Source: [Flexibacter] sp. ATCC 35208 (GTDB lineage: Bacteria > Bacteroidota > Bacteroidia > Chitinophagales > Chitinophagaceae). From it: DNA of 64,000 bases. Every line of letters begins with the position of its first letter. Position 1 is the first letter of the stretch. Location of the stretch: the NCBI RefSeq assembly GCF_001975825.1, contig NZ_MTKN01000043.1, positions 1 to 64,000 of the forward strand, given 5' to 3'. Shown piece after piece: positions 35,691-44,408 of the stretch. The notes under the pieces are model-generated. The model searched no databases and was not told where the DNA came from. It saw nothing but the letters and a program-made list of their open reading frames with translations. The position numbers were made by a program, and so were the translations under genes.

Positions 35691-36532
35691 GCTTTCGCCA
35701 TTATCTCCGCTTTCACTGAACTGATCTTCCCTAAATATTCCCCATCCACCTGGAAATGCGCTTTTCTACGCGTCATAATTGTCACCTGGTCTGCCTGTAT
35801 CACCTCCGTCTTTCTCGGATCAAAAGGCTTAAATCTCCTGATCATCTTTAATAACTCCCACAAAGAAAGTCTCCTGATGATCACCACCTCAAACAACCCA
35901 TCGCTGAGATTGCCATCCGGGTTAATATTCACCCCTGTACCATACCTTCGCGCATTCGCCAGCACAATCATAAATGCCACTCTCGACAGGTGTACCTCTG
36001 CATTCCTGATTTGTACCTGCAAAGACTGCTTTTGCCACAAGGTCTTGATCGAAGACAGCGCATAGCCCAGTTTGCCCCGAATACCTCTCTGTTCAAAGTT
36101 TTTTACCAGGAGTGCATTGAGTCCTAAATCTCCCAGGTGTATACAGATCTCCTGTTGATTGATACGGATCGCATCAATGACCTGTACCTTTCCTTCCAAT
36201 ATGATCCCCATCGCCTTTTCGAACTCCGTGGGTATAGACAGTTCTGCAGCCATGCCATTGGCAGAGCCGGCAGGGATGATACCCATAGGGATCTGAGTAT
36301 GTAATAAATGCGACGCTACTGCTTTCACTGTACCATCTCCACCCACAGCCACCACACGATCCGGGTGCCAGTGTTGGATTGTTTTTTTCAGCTCCTGCGC
36401 TGATGCAGGGCCGTCAAATATGCATATTTCAATCTTTTCTGCCCGTTCTTTAAAAAAATTCCTTATCAATGTAGCATGATCGGCCTTCTTTTTGCCGCCC
36501 GAAACAGGATTGATCACAAAGAGTAGCCGCAT
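35666..36532 (-). CDS. Diacylglycerol/lipid kinase family protein (YegS/DgkB-like)
   Basis: 288 residues. The start LLFVINPVSGGKKKAD gives the first phosphate-binding loop. The VAVGGDGTVKAVASHLL motif gives the nucleotide site, and GIIPAGSANGMAAEL follows. The C-terminal domain carries VQIRNAEVHLSR and DGLFEVVIIR. Family members phosphorylate diacylglycerol or related lipids at the membrane. It is divergent from an App1-type phosphatidate phosphatase gene 42 bp away. The C-terminal codons form the first unit of the downstream tandem array. Confidence 0.88.
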   Translation of the reverse strand: MRLLFVINPVSGGKKKADHATLIRNFFKERAEKIEICIFDGPASAQELKKTIQHWHPDRVVAVGGDGTVKAVASHLLHTQIPMGIIPAGSANGMAAELSIPTEFEKAMGIILEGKVQVIDAIRINQQEICIHLGDLGLNALLVKNFEQRGIRGKLGYALSSIKTLWQKQSLQVQIRNAEVHLSRVAFMIVLANARRYGTGVNINPDGNLSDGLFEVVIIRRLSLWELLKMIRRFKPFDPRKTEVIQADQVTIMTRRKAHFQVDGEYLGKISSVKAEIMAKALQVLVPA

Positions 36533-36574
36533 AGGTTGCCATTTTTATGCTCTTATTACAAAATCAGCGCCTGA

Positions 36575-37564
36575 ATGACAGCATGGAATAAAATTCTACA
36601 ATGGCTCGGTATGGAGACACGTCCTCATATCAGGGTATACAATGGCTTTGGAGGGGCAGAATACCTCGAAATATTCGGTCATGTACTTGCCCTTGGCCCG
36701 AGGCCTGTTACCCGCTACAGCCGGTTCTTTCTCGTCAATATGTTCGCATTGTTGCGCCTCTTCTGGGTAAGACCGATGGCAGGCATCAAAGTGATGCTGG
36801 AATGGGACGGGATAGCAGTCACGGCCATAACGGAAAAAGACGGGTTCTTCCATTTACAATGGCAGCCCGCCCGCATGGTGGAAGCAGGCATATACAATGT
36901 ACAGGTAAGGATGGTTGGTGTGGTGGATTCCCCTGTTTCGGAGACCACCGGTGTAGTTATTATTCCACATCACACACAGTTTGGCTGCATCTCAGATATC
37001 GACGATACCTTCCTCGTTTCCCACTCTGCAAAGATTGTGAAGCGCCTGCAGGTATTGTTTACCCGCAATGCCCGTACCCGCAAACCTTTTGAAGGAGTGG
37101 TGCGGCATTATCAGTTACTCAGTCATTCCAACAATCCTTTCTTTTATGTATCCAGTAGTGAATGGAACCTGTATGCATATATAAAAGAATTTATCCGCTT
37201 TAATGGTTTACCGGATGGTGTGTTTTTATTAAATCAGTTAAAACCACTCCGGCAATTATTAAAGAGCGGACAAAACAAACACAAAACAAAGTTCACCCGC
37301 ATCACCCGTATCCTCAAGCATTACCCTGATATGCGCTTCATTTTACTCGGCGACGATACGCAGGAAGATCCAAATATTTACAAAGCACTGGTAGATCACT
37401 TTGGTACACAGATCATCGCTGTATACCTGCGCAAGGTGCGAAACAGCAAAGCCATTGCTACCCGCGAAGTCGTGCAGGCCATGCAGGACAAGGGGATCGC
37501 TTTATGTTATTTCGAACACAGTGAAGAAGGTATAGACCATTCCAGGCGCATTGGATTAATATAA
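36575..37564 (+). CDS. App1-type phosphatidate phosphatase domain protein (DUF2183)
   Basis: 329 residues, no signal peptide. The N-terminal part is beta-rich. The catalytic HAD-like motif GCISDIDDTF lies at residues 138-146. A conserved FYVSSSEWNLY and LLGDDTQEDPNIY with later acidic residues complete the App1/LNS2-like set. Yeast App1 removes phosphate from phosphatidate. Divergent pairing with a lipid kinase suggests opposed control of the phosphatidate/diacylglycerol pool; this is inference from context. Confidence 0.82.
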   Translation: MTAWNKILQWLGMETRPHIRVYNGFGGAEYLEIFGHVLALGPRPVTRYSRFFLVNMFALLRLFWVRPMAGIKVMLEWDGIAVTAITEKDGFFHLQWQPARMVEAGIYNVQVRMVGVVDSPVSETTGVVIIPHHTQFGCISDIDDTFLVSHSAKIVKRLQVLFTRNARTRKPFEGVVRHYQLLSHSNNPFFYVSSSEWNLYAYIKEFIRFNGLPDGVFLLNQLKPLRQLLKSGQNKHKTKFTRITRILKHYPDMRFILLGDDTQEDPNIYKALVDHFGTQIIAVYLRKVRNSKAIATREVVQAMQDKGIALCYFEHSEEGIDHSRRIGLI

Positions 37565-37608
37565 GGTATTGATTTTAGGCATATTAATTGTGCGTAAGGC
37601 ATCGTTTT

Positions 37609-38340
37609 ATGAAAAGGATAATCATCACAATATTCACCATATTTTTATGCGGAACTGCTTTTGCACAGTTCAGCGATTCGGTACACTACTACGGGAAGTT
37701 CGCATCCACAGGCTCTATCAACAAGACCAACGAAGGTAATTCTTACCTGTTGAGCAACATGTTCAAGGTAGGGGTGAGCAGGAAAAAGATAGTAATGAAC
37801 GGTTTTGGCAGCTGGGTGTATGGAGAGTCGAACGGTGAACTCACGAACAATGATTTTTCTACATCGCTTGACGTCAGTCTGTTTCGTGCGGTGAAACAAA
37901 TTTATTACTGGGGACTAGCGAACTATGATAAAAGTTTCTCGTTGAAAATAAACGATCGTTTCCAGTCAGGTGCGGGAATAGCCTATAATTTCCTTGACAG
38001 GAAAACTGCTTATCTCTCATTAAGTGATGGATTCATATGGGAAAAGGGGGATCTCTTTATAGACGATACATTGCATGATGTGTACGATGCCGTACGCAAT
38101 TCAGTTCGTATATCTTACAAATTTGTTTTTGCGAATATAGTCACGATAGATGGGACACAGTTTTTCCAGCCAGATATTACTGATATCAGTGATTATAACC
38201 TGAAATCAGTGAATAATATAGCCTTTGCCTTGCGAAAGTGGATAGCGATCACAGCGTCTATGACATATAATAAGGTAACGCGAACGGGGAGGGAGAACTT
38301 AATATTTACATATGGGTTAACGCTGGAAAAATATTTCTGA
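37609..38340 (+). CDS. Secreted DUF481 protein
   Basis: 243 residues from the ATG at 37609; an upstream TTG would add seven residues before the signal peptide. The signal peptide is about 1-19 (ending in AFAQ). The body matches DUF481: GKFASTGSINKTNEGNSYLL, YYWGLANYDKSFSLKINDRF split around the repeated aromatic strands, GAGIAYNFLD, and a final TYGLTLEKYF strand. Outer-membrane beta-barrel location is likely. Role is unknown. It follows the App1 gene by 44 bp. Confidence 0.8.
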   Translation: MKRIIITIFTIFLCGTAFAQFSDSVHYYGKFASTGSINKTNEGNSYLLSNMFKVGVSRKKIVMNGFGSWVYGESNGELTNNDFSTSLDVSLFRAVKQIYYWGLANYDKSFSLKINDRFQSGAGIAYNFLDRKTAYLSLSDGFIWEKGDLFIDDTLHDVYDAVRNSVRISYKFVFANIVTIDGTQFFQPDITDISDYNLKSVNNIAFALRKWIAITASMTYNKVTRTGRENLIFTYGLTLEKYF

Positions 38341-38362
38341 GGTATCAGCTGGTAGAAAGATA

Positions 38363-38394
38363 TTTCAGAGGTTCGCCATGGCGAACCTCTGAAA
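38363..38394. terminator. Perfect 32-bp palindrome acting as bidirectional terminator
   Basis: TTTCAGAGGTTCGCCA and its exact reverse complement abut with no loop between the convergent DUF481 (+) and DEAD-box helicase (-) genes. The flanks are A/T-rich, without a long T-run. Confidence 0.7.
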
Positions 38395-38400
38395 ATAGTA

Positions 38401-39690
38401 TTATCTCGCAGCCTGAGGCTTTGGTCTATGTTTCTTTGGAGCATTTACACTACCCTGTCTGTTTCTGTGGAAACCGCCGCCACCACCTTGTGGCATTTTC
38501 CTGGGTCTGTTTTGCTGCATGGGTGCTTTTACCGCCTGCATACCTACTAACGGATCATGGAAAGGTTGATCCGTTACTAACGGGATCTCTCTGTTGATCA
38601 GTTTCAGGATATCTTTCAGGAATGGTTTTTCTTCTTCTTCACAGAATGAAATCGCGATACCGTTGGCACCTGCACGACCGGTACGGCCAATGCGGTGTAC
38701 ATAGGTTTCAGGTACATTCGGTAATTCAAAGTTTACCACATGCGTGAGGTCGTCGATATCGATCCCTCTTGCAGCGATGTCGGTAGCAACCAGTACACGG
38801 GTCTGACGGTTCTTGAAATTACTCAAGGCACGTTGTCTCGCATTCTGTGATTTATTACCATGGATTGCTTCGGCAGTCACACCTAATCTAACGAGGTCTT
38901 TCACCACTCTGTCCGCGCCGTGTTTGGTACGGGCAAATACGAGTAATGTTTTGATCGCATCATCTTTCAGGATGTGTTGGAGCAGGTGGCGTTTATCCTG
39001 TTTCTTTACATAATATAAAGATTGTGTAATAGTTTCAGCAGTAGAGGATACGGGTGTAACTTCTACTTTCGCAGGATTTTTCAGGATCATGGCAGCCAGT
39101 TTCTGAATTTCCGGCGGCATGGTTGCAGAGAAGAACAAAGTCTGTCTGTTCTCAGGCAATTTGATGATCACGCGTTGTACATCATGTACAAATCCCATAT
39201 CGAGCATACGGTCAGCTTCATCCAGCACGAAGAACTTAACATCTCTGAGTGTGACAATATTCTGACTAATCAGGTCAAGCAGACGACCTGGGGTCGCTAC
39301 TAAAATATCTATGCCTCTGCGTAGTGCTTCTACCTGTGGTACCTGTGATACGCCACCAAAGATCACCTGATGTTTCAGGGGAAGGTATTTACCATAAGCC
39401 TGCAGGCTTTCCTGGATCTGAATCGCGAGTTCGCGGGTAGGAGTGAGGATTAAAGCGCGGATGGGTCTTGGGCCTTTTTGTACAGCGGGTGTTGTTTCTG
39501 ACAGCAGCTGTAACAATGGAATGGCAAAAGCGGCAGTTTTACCGGTACCGGTCTGGGCACAACCCAACAGGTCTCTTTTGTCCAATACATATGGAATGGA
39601 TTGTTGCTGTATAGGAGTTGGCTCAGAGTATCCTTCTTCTTTCAACGCCTTCAGCACTGGCTCTATGAGCCTTAATTGTTCGAATGACAA
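38401..39690 (-). CDS. DEAD-box RNA helicase (RhlE-like)
   Basis: 429 residues with a TTG start (39688-39690): the frame has a TAA six codons upstream, no ATG precedes it, and the family N-terminus SFEQLRLIEP starts here. Motifs in order: PTPIQQQSIP (Q motif), AQTGTGKT (I), PTRELAIQ (Ia), TPGRL (Ib), DEAD (II), SAT (III), VATDIAARGIDI (V), HRIGRTGRAG (VI). The C-terminal tail is basic and Gly-rich, an RNA-binding extension. It likely acts in ribosome assembly or RNA turnover. Confidence 0.95.
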   Translation of the reverse strand: MSFEQLRLIEPVLKALKEEGYSEPTPIQQQSIPYVLDKRDLLGCAQTGTGKTAAFAIPLLQLLSETTPAVQKGPRPIRALILTPTRELAIQIQESLQAYGKYLPLKHQVIFGGVSQVPQVEALRRGIDILVATPGRLLDLISQNIVTLRDVKFFVLDEADRMLDMGFVHDVQRVIIKLPENRQTLFFSATMPPEIQKLAAMILKNPAKVEVTPVSSTAETITQSLYYVKKQDKRHLLQHILKDDAIKTLLVFARTKHGADRVVKDLVRLGVTAEAIHGNKSQNARQRALSNFKNRQTRVLVATDIAARGIDIDDLTHVVNFELPNVPETYVHRIGRTGRAGANGIAISFCEEEEKPFLKDILKLINREIPLVTDQPFHDPLVGMQAVKAPMQQNRPRKMPQGGGGGFHRNRQGSVNAPKKHRPKPQAAR

Positions 39691-39907
39691 AATCTTATAT
39701 TTTTAATGATAAATGTTTTGGTAAGGCTATCAATGCAGTTGATACGTTACCCGCCTTACTCGCAAACCTATAGAGGAAGAGAATAAAAGTAACGCAAAGG
39801 TACGGTAAATAATTTAAATGCTTGTCAGGTCTTAATTAAATGTTCCTTAGCGCAGCTATTTTATGATTTCATTTGGTTTTCCAGGGCAGCATTTCTATTG
39901 AAACATG

Positions 39908-40110
39908 CGCTTCTTAGATGAGTTTTTACATGATTTTGCTACTGATTCTTTCTTTTCTTATCCTGGTTTTTCCATGGTTTTTCTACTGATTCTTTCTTTT
40001 CTTATCCTGGTTTTTCCATCATTCTTCTACTGTTTATTTCTCTTATTATTCCAGTTTTTCCATTATTCTTCTACTGTTTCTTCTTCTTATCCCAGTTTTT
40101 CCATCATTCT
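39908..40110. repeat. Tandem array, 40-44-bp units, about 4.7 copies
   Basis: Read on the minus strand, units run GATGGAAAAACCAGGATAAG, then an A/G-rich stretch ending in CAGTAG. Three units are exactly 44 bp, the first 40 bp and the last partial. The first unit is the 3' end of the acetyltransferase gene and includes its TAA (40087-40089); the others lie beyond it. With it, the 396-bp gap before the helicase holds no other feature I can see. Confidence 0.85.
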
Positions 40111-40500
40111 CTCCGGGTTTTCTACCACTACAAATCCTGCCTTTTCATACAAGCTGTGTGCATCTTTCGTCACCAATCCCCATCGTTTTAGTGTCTGCAA
40201 TTCAGGGTGAGACATAACAGCTTGCAGCAACATTTTGCCGAGACCGTGTCCTCTGTGTGTTTCTGTGATAAACACATCCATCAGCCAGCCGAAAATAGTA
40301 AAATCAGTTACGACCCTGGCAAAACCCACTTGTTTGCCGGAACCGGTGTATACACCAAAGCAAAGAGAATTGTCAATAGATCGTTGTACGGCATCAATGG
40401 TACGATCTTTGGCCCAATAGGAACGTTTACTTAAAAATTCATGGATCATAGGGAGATCCAGTTGCGATTTGTCAGTAGATACAAAGAAAGGGTTATCCAT
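40087..40500 (-). CDS. GNAT-family N-acetyltransferase
   Basis: 137 residues from the ATG at 40498-40500, preferred over an ATG 31 codons upstream because that extension would overlap the divergent SUFU gene. GNAT motif A lies in DVFITETHRGHGLGKMLL, and the AHSLYEKAGFVVVENPERMME end is typical of small GNATs. It transfers an acetyl group from acetyl-CoA to an unknown amine. The C-terminal MMEKLG codons are the first unit of the 44-bp tandem array. Confidence 0.85.
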   Translation of the reverse strand: MDNPFFVSTDKSQLDLPMIHEFLSKRSYWAKDRTIDAVQRSIDNSLCFGVYTGSGKQVGFARVVTDFTIFGWLMDVFITETHRGHGLGKMLLQAVMSHPELQTLKRWGLVTKDAHSLYEKAGFVVVENPERMMEKLG

Positions 40501-40545
40501 ACGACAAATGTAACATGTTTGGAGATAAGTATATATCTTGCAATT

Positions 40546-41658
40546 ATGAATAAGGAACCTCAGGTATTGATAGAACAACCGAATGGAAGGCATACCATGT
40601 ATGCATCGGTAGAGCAGGATGATCGTACAGCTTATTTGTACCTGTTCCCTGCGGAATTACAGAGTAAAAAGTATAAGATGCGTGCCTGCTGGCTACGCAA
40701 TTTATTGCCTGCGCCGGAAGTAAAGGACGTGGCAGCGATGCATAATGGTACAGCGCCGATGTTACAGAGCAAGTTCTGTAACCACCCGGATGGTAAGGAG
40801 CCGTTGAAAGCAGAATTGTTAGAGATTGTATGGCTGCCTGAAGATGACGGTGCGGCGGTATTATATGATGGTGAAATACTCGGCGTGATTCCCGGATGGA
40901 GCCTGTATGTAGATGAAGCGGTATCTTATGCTGCGGATTGTATAGGTGTGGAAGGTGATGATTTCCTGGTATTGCCGTTGGGTGATCCGGGTACGAATCA
41001 GCAGTTTGCCCGAGTAGGTGAGGCGGTGGCGTTCCGTAATCAGTGGAGTAGTGTGGAGGCACCTGCATGGCCGGTAATACAGGAGAATTTTATCAATAGC
41101 TATGAGCAGCGGTTTGGAAAGATGCTGCAATACTTTGCGATAGATAACAATGAATGGCCGCCAATGGCGATGGGAAAATTTGAAAAAGATAATATTGTAT
41201 ACTTTTTAACCATGGGTGCGAGTATTCGTCCTATGCCATGGGTGTCTTATCTGTACAATGATACTTCAGAAGCTTACCGCAGAATGGAGTTGGCCCTGGC
41301 AGTAGACAAGAATGAATTCTCTGAAGACGAGATCATGAAGATGGCGGAGAGTATTGCTACCATGGCCGATATTCCATGGAGGCATATCAGCTGGCTGGGA
41401 GAGGGACATACGATTGGTTCTTCCAAATTGCCGGAGCCTTACGAGAGTATGGTGTTGTCATCAGCATTGTATAATGGCGAAGCAATAGAACTGCCGGAGA
41501 TGTATGGAGATAAGGTGAATCTGTTCTGGGCGAGTCCGGTAACGCAGAAGGAGCGGGAGTTTGCGCATAGGAAGGCGAATGGCGGGTATGAGTTGTTGGA
41601 GTTGATGATACAGAAGGATGCGACGCATGTGGTGAAGAAAAGGAAAGCGGTATTGTAA
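40546..41658 (+). CDS. Suppressor-of-fused (SUFU) domain protein
   Basis: 370 residues from the ATG at 40546; an upstream in-frame ATG would run antisense through the acetyltransferase gene and is rejected. The C-terminal 180 residues match the bacterial SUFU domain: IRPMPWVSYLYND, MAESIATMADIP, and ISWLGEGHTIGS, with VNLFWASPVTQKEREFA near the end. The N-terminal 150 residues contain a DUF2314-like region. Bacterial SUFU proteins are often immunity proteins in polymorphic toxin loci, but no toxin gene is adjacent here. Confidence 0.78.
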   Translation: MNKEPQVLIEQPNGRHTMYASVEQDDRTAYLYLFPAELQSKKYKMRACWLRNLLPAPEVKDVAAMHNGTAPMLQSKFCNHPDGKEPLKAELLEIVWLPEDDGAAVLYDGEILGVIPGWSLYVDEAVSYAADCIGVEGDDFLVLPLGDPGTNQQFARVGEAVAFRNQWSSVEAPAWPVIQENFINSYEQRFGKMLQYFAIDNNEWPPMAMGKFEKDNIVYFLTMGASIRPMPWVSYLYNDTSEAYRRMELALAVDKNEFSEDEIMKMAESIATMADIPWRHISWLGEGHTIGSSKLPEPYESMVLSSALYNGEAIELPEMYGDKVNLFWASPVTQKEREFAHRKANGGYELLELMIQKDATHVVKKRKAVL

Positions 41659-41664
41659 AATTAT

Positions 41665-41698
41665 AAAAAGCCGGCTCTCTCAAAAGAGCCGGCTTTTT
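41665..41698. terminator. Intrinsic terminator after the SUFU gene
   Basis: A perfect 14-bp stem (AAAAAGCCGGCTCT / AGAGCCGGCTTTTT) and CTCAAA loop, 6 bp after the stop. It also suits the convergent glycosidase gene. Confidence 0.9.
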
Positions 41699-41707
41699 AT
41701 TTATGGA

Positions 41708-41747
41708 TAGCGTGTTACTGCTGGAAGTAGCGTGTTATTGCTGGAAG
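41708..41747. repeat. Two direct copies of a 20-bp unit
   Basis: TAGCGTGTTACTGCTGGAAG at 41708-41727 is followed directly by the same unit with one C-to-T change (41728-41747). It sits between the SUFU terminator and the convergent glycosidase gene. It is similar in style to the larger tandem arrays. Confidence 0.85.
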
Positions 41748-41770
41748 AATCAAAAAAATGCACTCATCTT

Positions 41771-42469
41771 TTATTGAGCTGACACGGTAATCATCACCCC
41801 AAAATCTCCTCCCACATCTTCCTTTCTATTCCCCTTTAAATACATCTTAGAAATCGCCCCATCTAAATACAACGCATTCTTACACCCAAACTTCTCTTTA
41901 AAGATGCTGGCAAACTCATAAAAATTCGTCTGGTTACTTTTCGAAATAATAAACACCACCTTTCCATCTGGCATAATCCCCACACCACTTCTCAGGTTTA
42001 CATTCTCAGAACCTTGCTTGAACATAGGATGAATATTTCCATCAATCACCAGCATCGGTCCTGACTGTGTAGCATAGCTGATATCCTTGTTTTTAAAGGA
42101 AGAAGTAGTCGATACATGCGCACCTTCTTTATCCGTATAAAACACCCCATTGGGTAGCAGGTAAAAATTACCCGGTTTGTTCTGTGACGTATCCAATGGC
42201 CGGATCGTCTTCCCATTTTCTATATACAAACCTACGGGTACATTCCCGGGTTGGAACATCCCTCCGTTGGTGATCATTAAAATGTCTTTTCCTGATGCCT
42301 GCTTCACGGCGGCAATATTTTTATAAGGGATCCCCTTATCATCCAGCCAATGCATGCGAATCACCTCCTTTGTAGGATCCACAATAATCGCATCATATTC
42401 CTGCTGGTGCCAGGTAAAACTCAACTCCTGGGAGAATAAAAGGAAAAAAGCGGTTAACAATATTTTCAT
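41771..42469 (-). CDS. Secreted phosphodiester glycosidase family protein (NAGPA/DUF2233)
   Basis: 232 residues with a signal peptide (about 1-17, ending near SFT). NAGPA-domain hallmarks: MITNGGMFQPGNVPVGLYIE, NFYLLPNGVF, SGPMLVIDG, LRSGVGI and NALYLDGAISKMY. Known members release N-acetylglucosamine or other groups from phosphodiesters, some on teichoic acids or exopolysaccharide. The substrate here is unknown. It is monocistronic. Confidence 0.85.
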   Translation of the reverse strand: MKILLTAFFLLFSQELSFTWHQQEYDAIIVDPTKEVIRMHWLDDKGIPYKNIAAVKQASGKDILMITNGGMFQPGNVPVGLYIENGKTIRPLDTSQNKPGNFYLLPNGVFYTDKEGAHVSTTSSFKNKDISYATQSGPMLVIDGNIHPMFKQGSENVNLRSGVGIMPDGKVVFIISKSNQTNFYEFASIFKEKFGCKNALYLDGAISKMYLKGNRKEDVGGDFGVMITVSAQ

Positions 42470-42652
42470 AGATATAAAGTTATAATTTTAAACAAAGCAA
42501 AACAGACTTCAAAGAGGACTATAAAAAAATTATGAAATGGTTTTTATCCAGTATAAATTGGTTGACCTGAAGATGAAAATTAGATGTCTGCTTGGATAAG
42601 TTTTATGCCATAAATCCCGTAAATTCAAAGTGGTTCTTCAACCTGAAAAAAT

Positions 42653-43141
42653 ATGTCTGAACAACCCTCCATATTTGACGACTCTTTCGAAACGGGTTTA
42701 AAACAACGCCGCCGTGCGCTGATGCCACTGTTCCTCAAGATCTATCTTGTCATTTTCGCACTATTCTGTGTTTATCAGGTTGTCGCCAGGTGCTACTTTA
42801 TTTATAAGTATTCCTATTTCTACACTCAAACCGGGCTGCTGGGGCTCAGTGGAATAAGTTTTTACCTGATGATCCTGCGAAGCGTGCTGGGTGTTGTCGT
42901 CATGATAGCCACCATCCTGTCCTTATGGATGGAGTGGAAATGGGCGATCCGGTTCAACTGGGCGGTATTGGTCTACTGGACCCTCATGGGAGTCGTTGAT
43001 TATGTAACCGGCAATGGATATGGAATATACCTGGGTGTCATGGCATTGGTGCTGGCGCCATATTTTTCCATGCTATATCATATCCAGCAAAGATGGGAGG
43101 ATGAAGCTGTCTCCGGGCGTGAATTAAAACAAACAAAATGA
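42653..43141 (+). CDS. Small integral membrane protein of unknown function
   Basis: 162 residues. Four hydrophobic helices, about residues 22-43, 58-85, 95-118 and 122-142, with a cytoplasmic acidic N-terminus and basic RRRR-like stretch before TM1. I do not recognise the family. It is first of three overlapping genes; its stop overlaps the next start as ATGA. Confidence 0.6.
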   Translation: MSEQPSIFDDSFETGLKQRRRALMPLFLKIYLVIFALFCVYQVVARCYFIYKYSYFYTQTGLLGLSGISFYLMILRSVLGVVVMIATILSLWMEWKWAIRFNWAVLVYWTLMGVVDYVTGNGYGIYLGVMALVLAPYFSMLYHIQQRWEDEAVSGRELKQTK

Positions 43142-43422
43142 AAATAGGTGGTACTATTAACTTTAAAAAGGAATCCCTGAATATTCCCGGTTACCTTGAA
43201 TTTTTTCACACATTCGTTCCTTTCTCCCCCGAAAGATTATCAACCGATGAAGGAGGAGAGCGCACTCTTACAGGCGAAGCCATCGAAAGCCTGATCCCGG
43301 ATGTATGGAATCAATACTTTATCCTCTCCGGTAAAGATCACTCTATTCCCATGAATTTCACATATTTTGATACCCCGAATCATTATATTGCATCTTATCC
43401 CTATAAGATCAGCAGAACATAA
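43138..43422 (+). CDS. Small soluble protein of unknown function
   Basis: 94 residues with no signal peptide and no recognised domain. It contains an LSTDEGGERTLTGEAIE stretch and an aromatic C-terminus. The start overlaps the upstream stop (ATGA) and its stop overlaps the next start (TAATG), so translation of the three genes looks coupled. It could be a partner of the flanking membrane and secreted proteins. Confidence 0.6.
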   Translation: MKIGGTINFKKESLNIPGYLEFFHTFVPFSPERLSTDEGGERTLTGEAIESLIPDVWNQYFILSGKDHSIPMNFTYFDTPNHYIASYPYKISRT

Positions 43423-44408
43423 TGAAACAACTCTTTATCCTTTGTCTATATTTTCTCAGTGTTTTTAATGTATGTGCTCAGCAAAAGAAAATTAACCTTT
43501 GTGCATCAACCAGGTTCTATGTTGTAGCGAAAGAATTTCGAATTCCCAATGCGGTGTGTACTGTAAATAATAAAAATTTAAATGCGCTGAAAGAGCAGAT
43601 CCGAAAGAAATTTGAAATCAACGGGACATTTGTCAGCATGAATTCATTTTTGATAGAAGGGAATACGTATGCAGAAGCGCTTTATAAAAGTAAGAAATGT
43701 GATACGCTGGCAATATTGTATCTTTTTGACAAGAAGAAAAGAGTCTTTTACTCAGATCCTTACAGGTTACAAGATGGTGTGTTCGATTTCCGATGGGAAA
43801 AATCCCAGGGTAATATTTCCCTGTATCGAAGAATAAAAAAGGACAATAAGGTTCGTGTTACAGCAAAGTTCCAGTATGATGAGCATCAGAAAATGATTCA
43901 TCGGTCTGTAGAAGATGGTCATAGCAAATGGGGAAGTCTTGTACATTCCGGCCGGATAAAGAAAACCATCGCTCTTTGTGATATAATGGGGCTGTCAGGA
44001 ACAACAAAACGTGTTGATATTCCCAAAACAAAGTCCACCATTCAGAATAAAAATGTAAGTACGATAAAAGCAGATATTACGGCTGGATTTAGCATTGATG
44101 GTACGATGATCAGGATAAATGCCTTTTCAGCATACGATCATACTTTTGCGGAAGTCTCGTATAAAACTAAAAAATGTGATGCAGTCGCGTTATTATTTCA
44201 CTGGGGAAAAGGAGAGGGGGGCATAGCATCTAAGCCGTACAAGATAATGGAAGGGGTGGCTGATTTTAGAATGAGTAAGAGTAATGGGCGAATTAATTTA
44301 TATAGAAAGGTGGGAGTAAAGGGGAAAAATTATACAGCAAGCTTTGTTTATGATATGAAAAAGGATAAAATTGATAGCTATTTATATAATGGGGTCAGTA
44401 AATGGTAA
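43422..44408 (+). CDS. Secreted protein with internal duplication, unknown function
   Basis: 328 residues with a signal peptide (1-20, ending in VCAQ). Two tandem domains of about 150 residues repeat the same landmarks in order: Leu-Cys near the start, LKEQIRKKFEINGTF against IKADITAGFSIDGTM, FAEVSYKTKKCDAVA against YAEALYKSKKCDTLA, and a VFDFRWEKSQGNISLYR against VADFRMSKSNGRINLYR strand, each ending in SKWG or SKW. I do not recognise the family. Cys pairs in each repeat may form disulfides. Confidence 0.65.
   Translation: MKQLFILCLYFLSVFNVCAQQKKINLCASTRFYVVAKEFRIPNAVCTVNNKNLNALKEQIRKKFEINGTFVSMNSFLIEGNTYAEALYKSKKCDTLAILYLFDKKKRVFYSDPYRLQDGVFDFRWEKSQGNISLYRRIKKDNKVRVTAKFQYDEHQKMIHRSVEDGHSKWGSLVHSGRIKKTIALCDIMGLSGTTKRVDIPKTKSTIQNKNVSTIKADITAGFSIDGTMIRINAFSAYDHTFAEVSYKTKKCDAVALLFHWGKGEGGIASKPYKIMEGVADFRMSKSNGRINLYRKVGVKGKNYTASFVYDMKKDKIDSYLYNGVSKW

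Noticed and set aside
35399..35719. Plus-strand open frame of about 106 codons rich in Tyr, Gly and Thr
   Set aside because: It runs through the 22-bp tandem array; the unit length is not a multiple of three, so the apparent repeats in the protein shift frame, and its end overlaps the lipid kinase gene on the other strand.
39908..40110. CRISPR array as an explanation for the repeats here and at 35404-35690
   Set aside because: The units abut directly with no unique spacers, are degenerate, and no cas gene is in the window.
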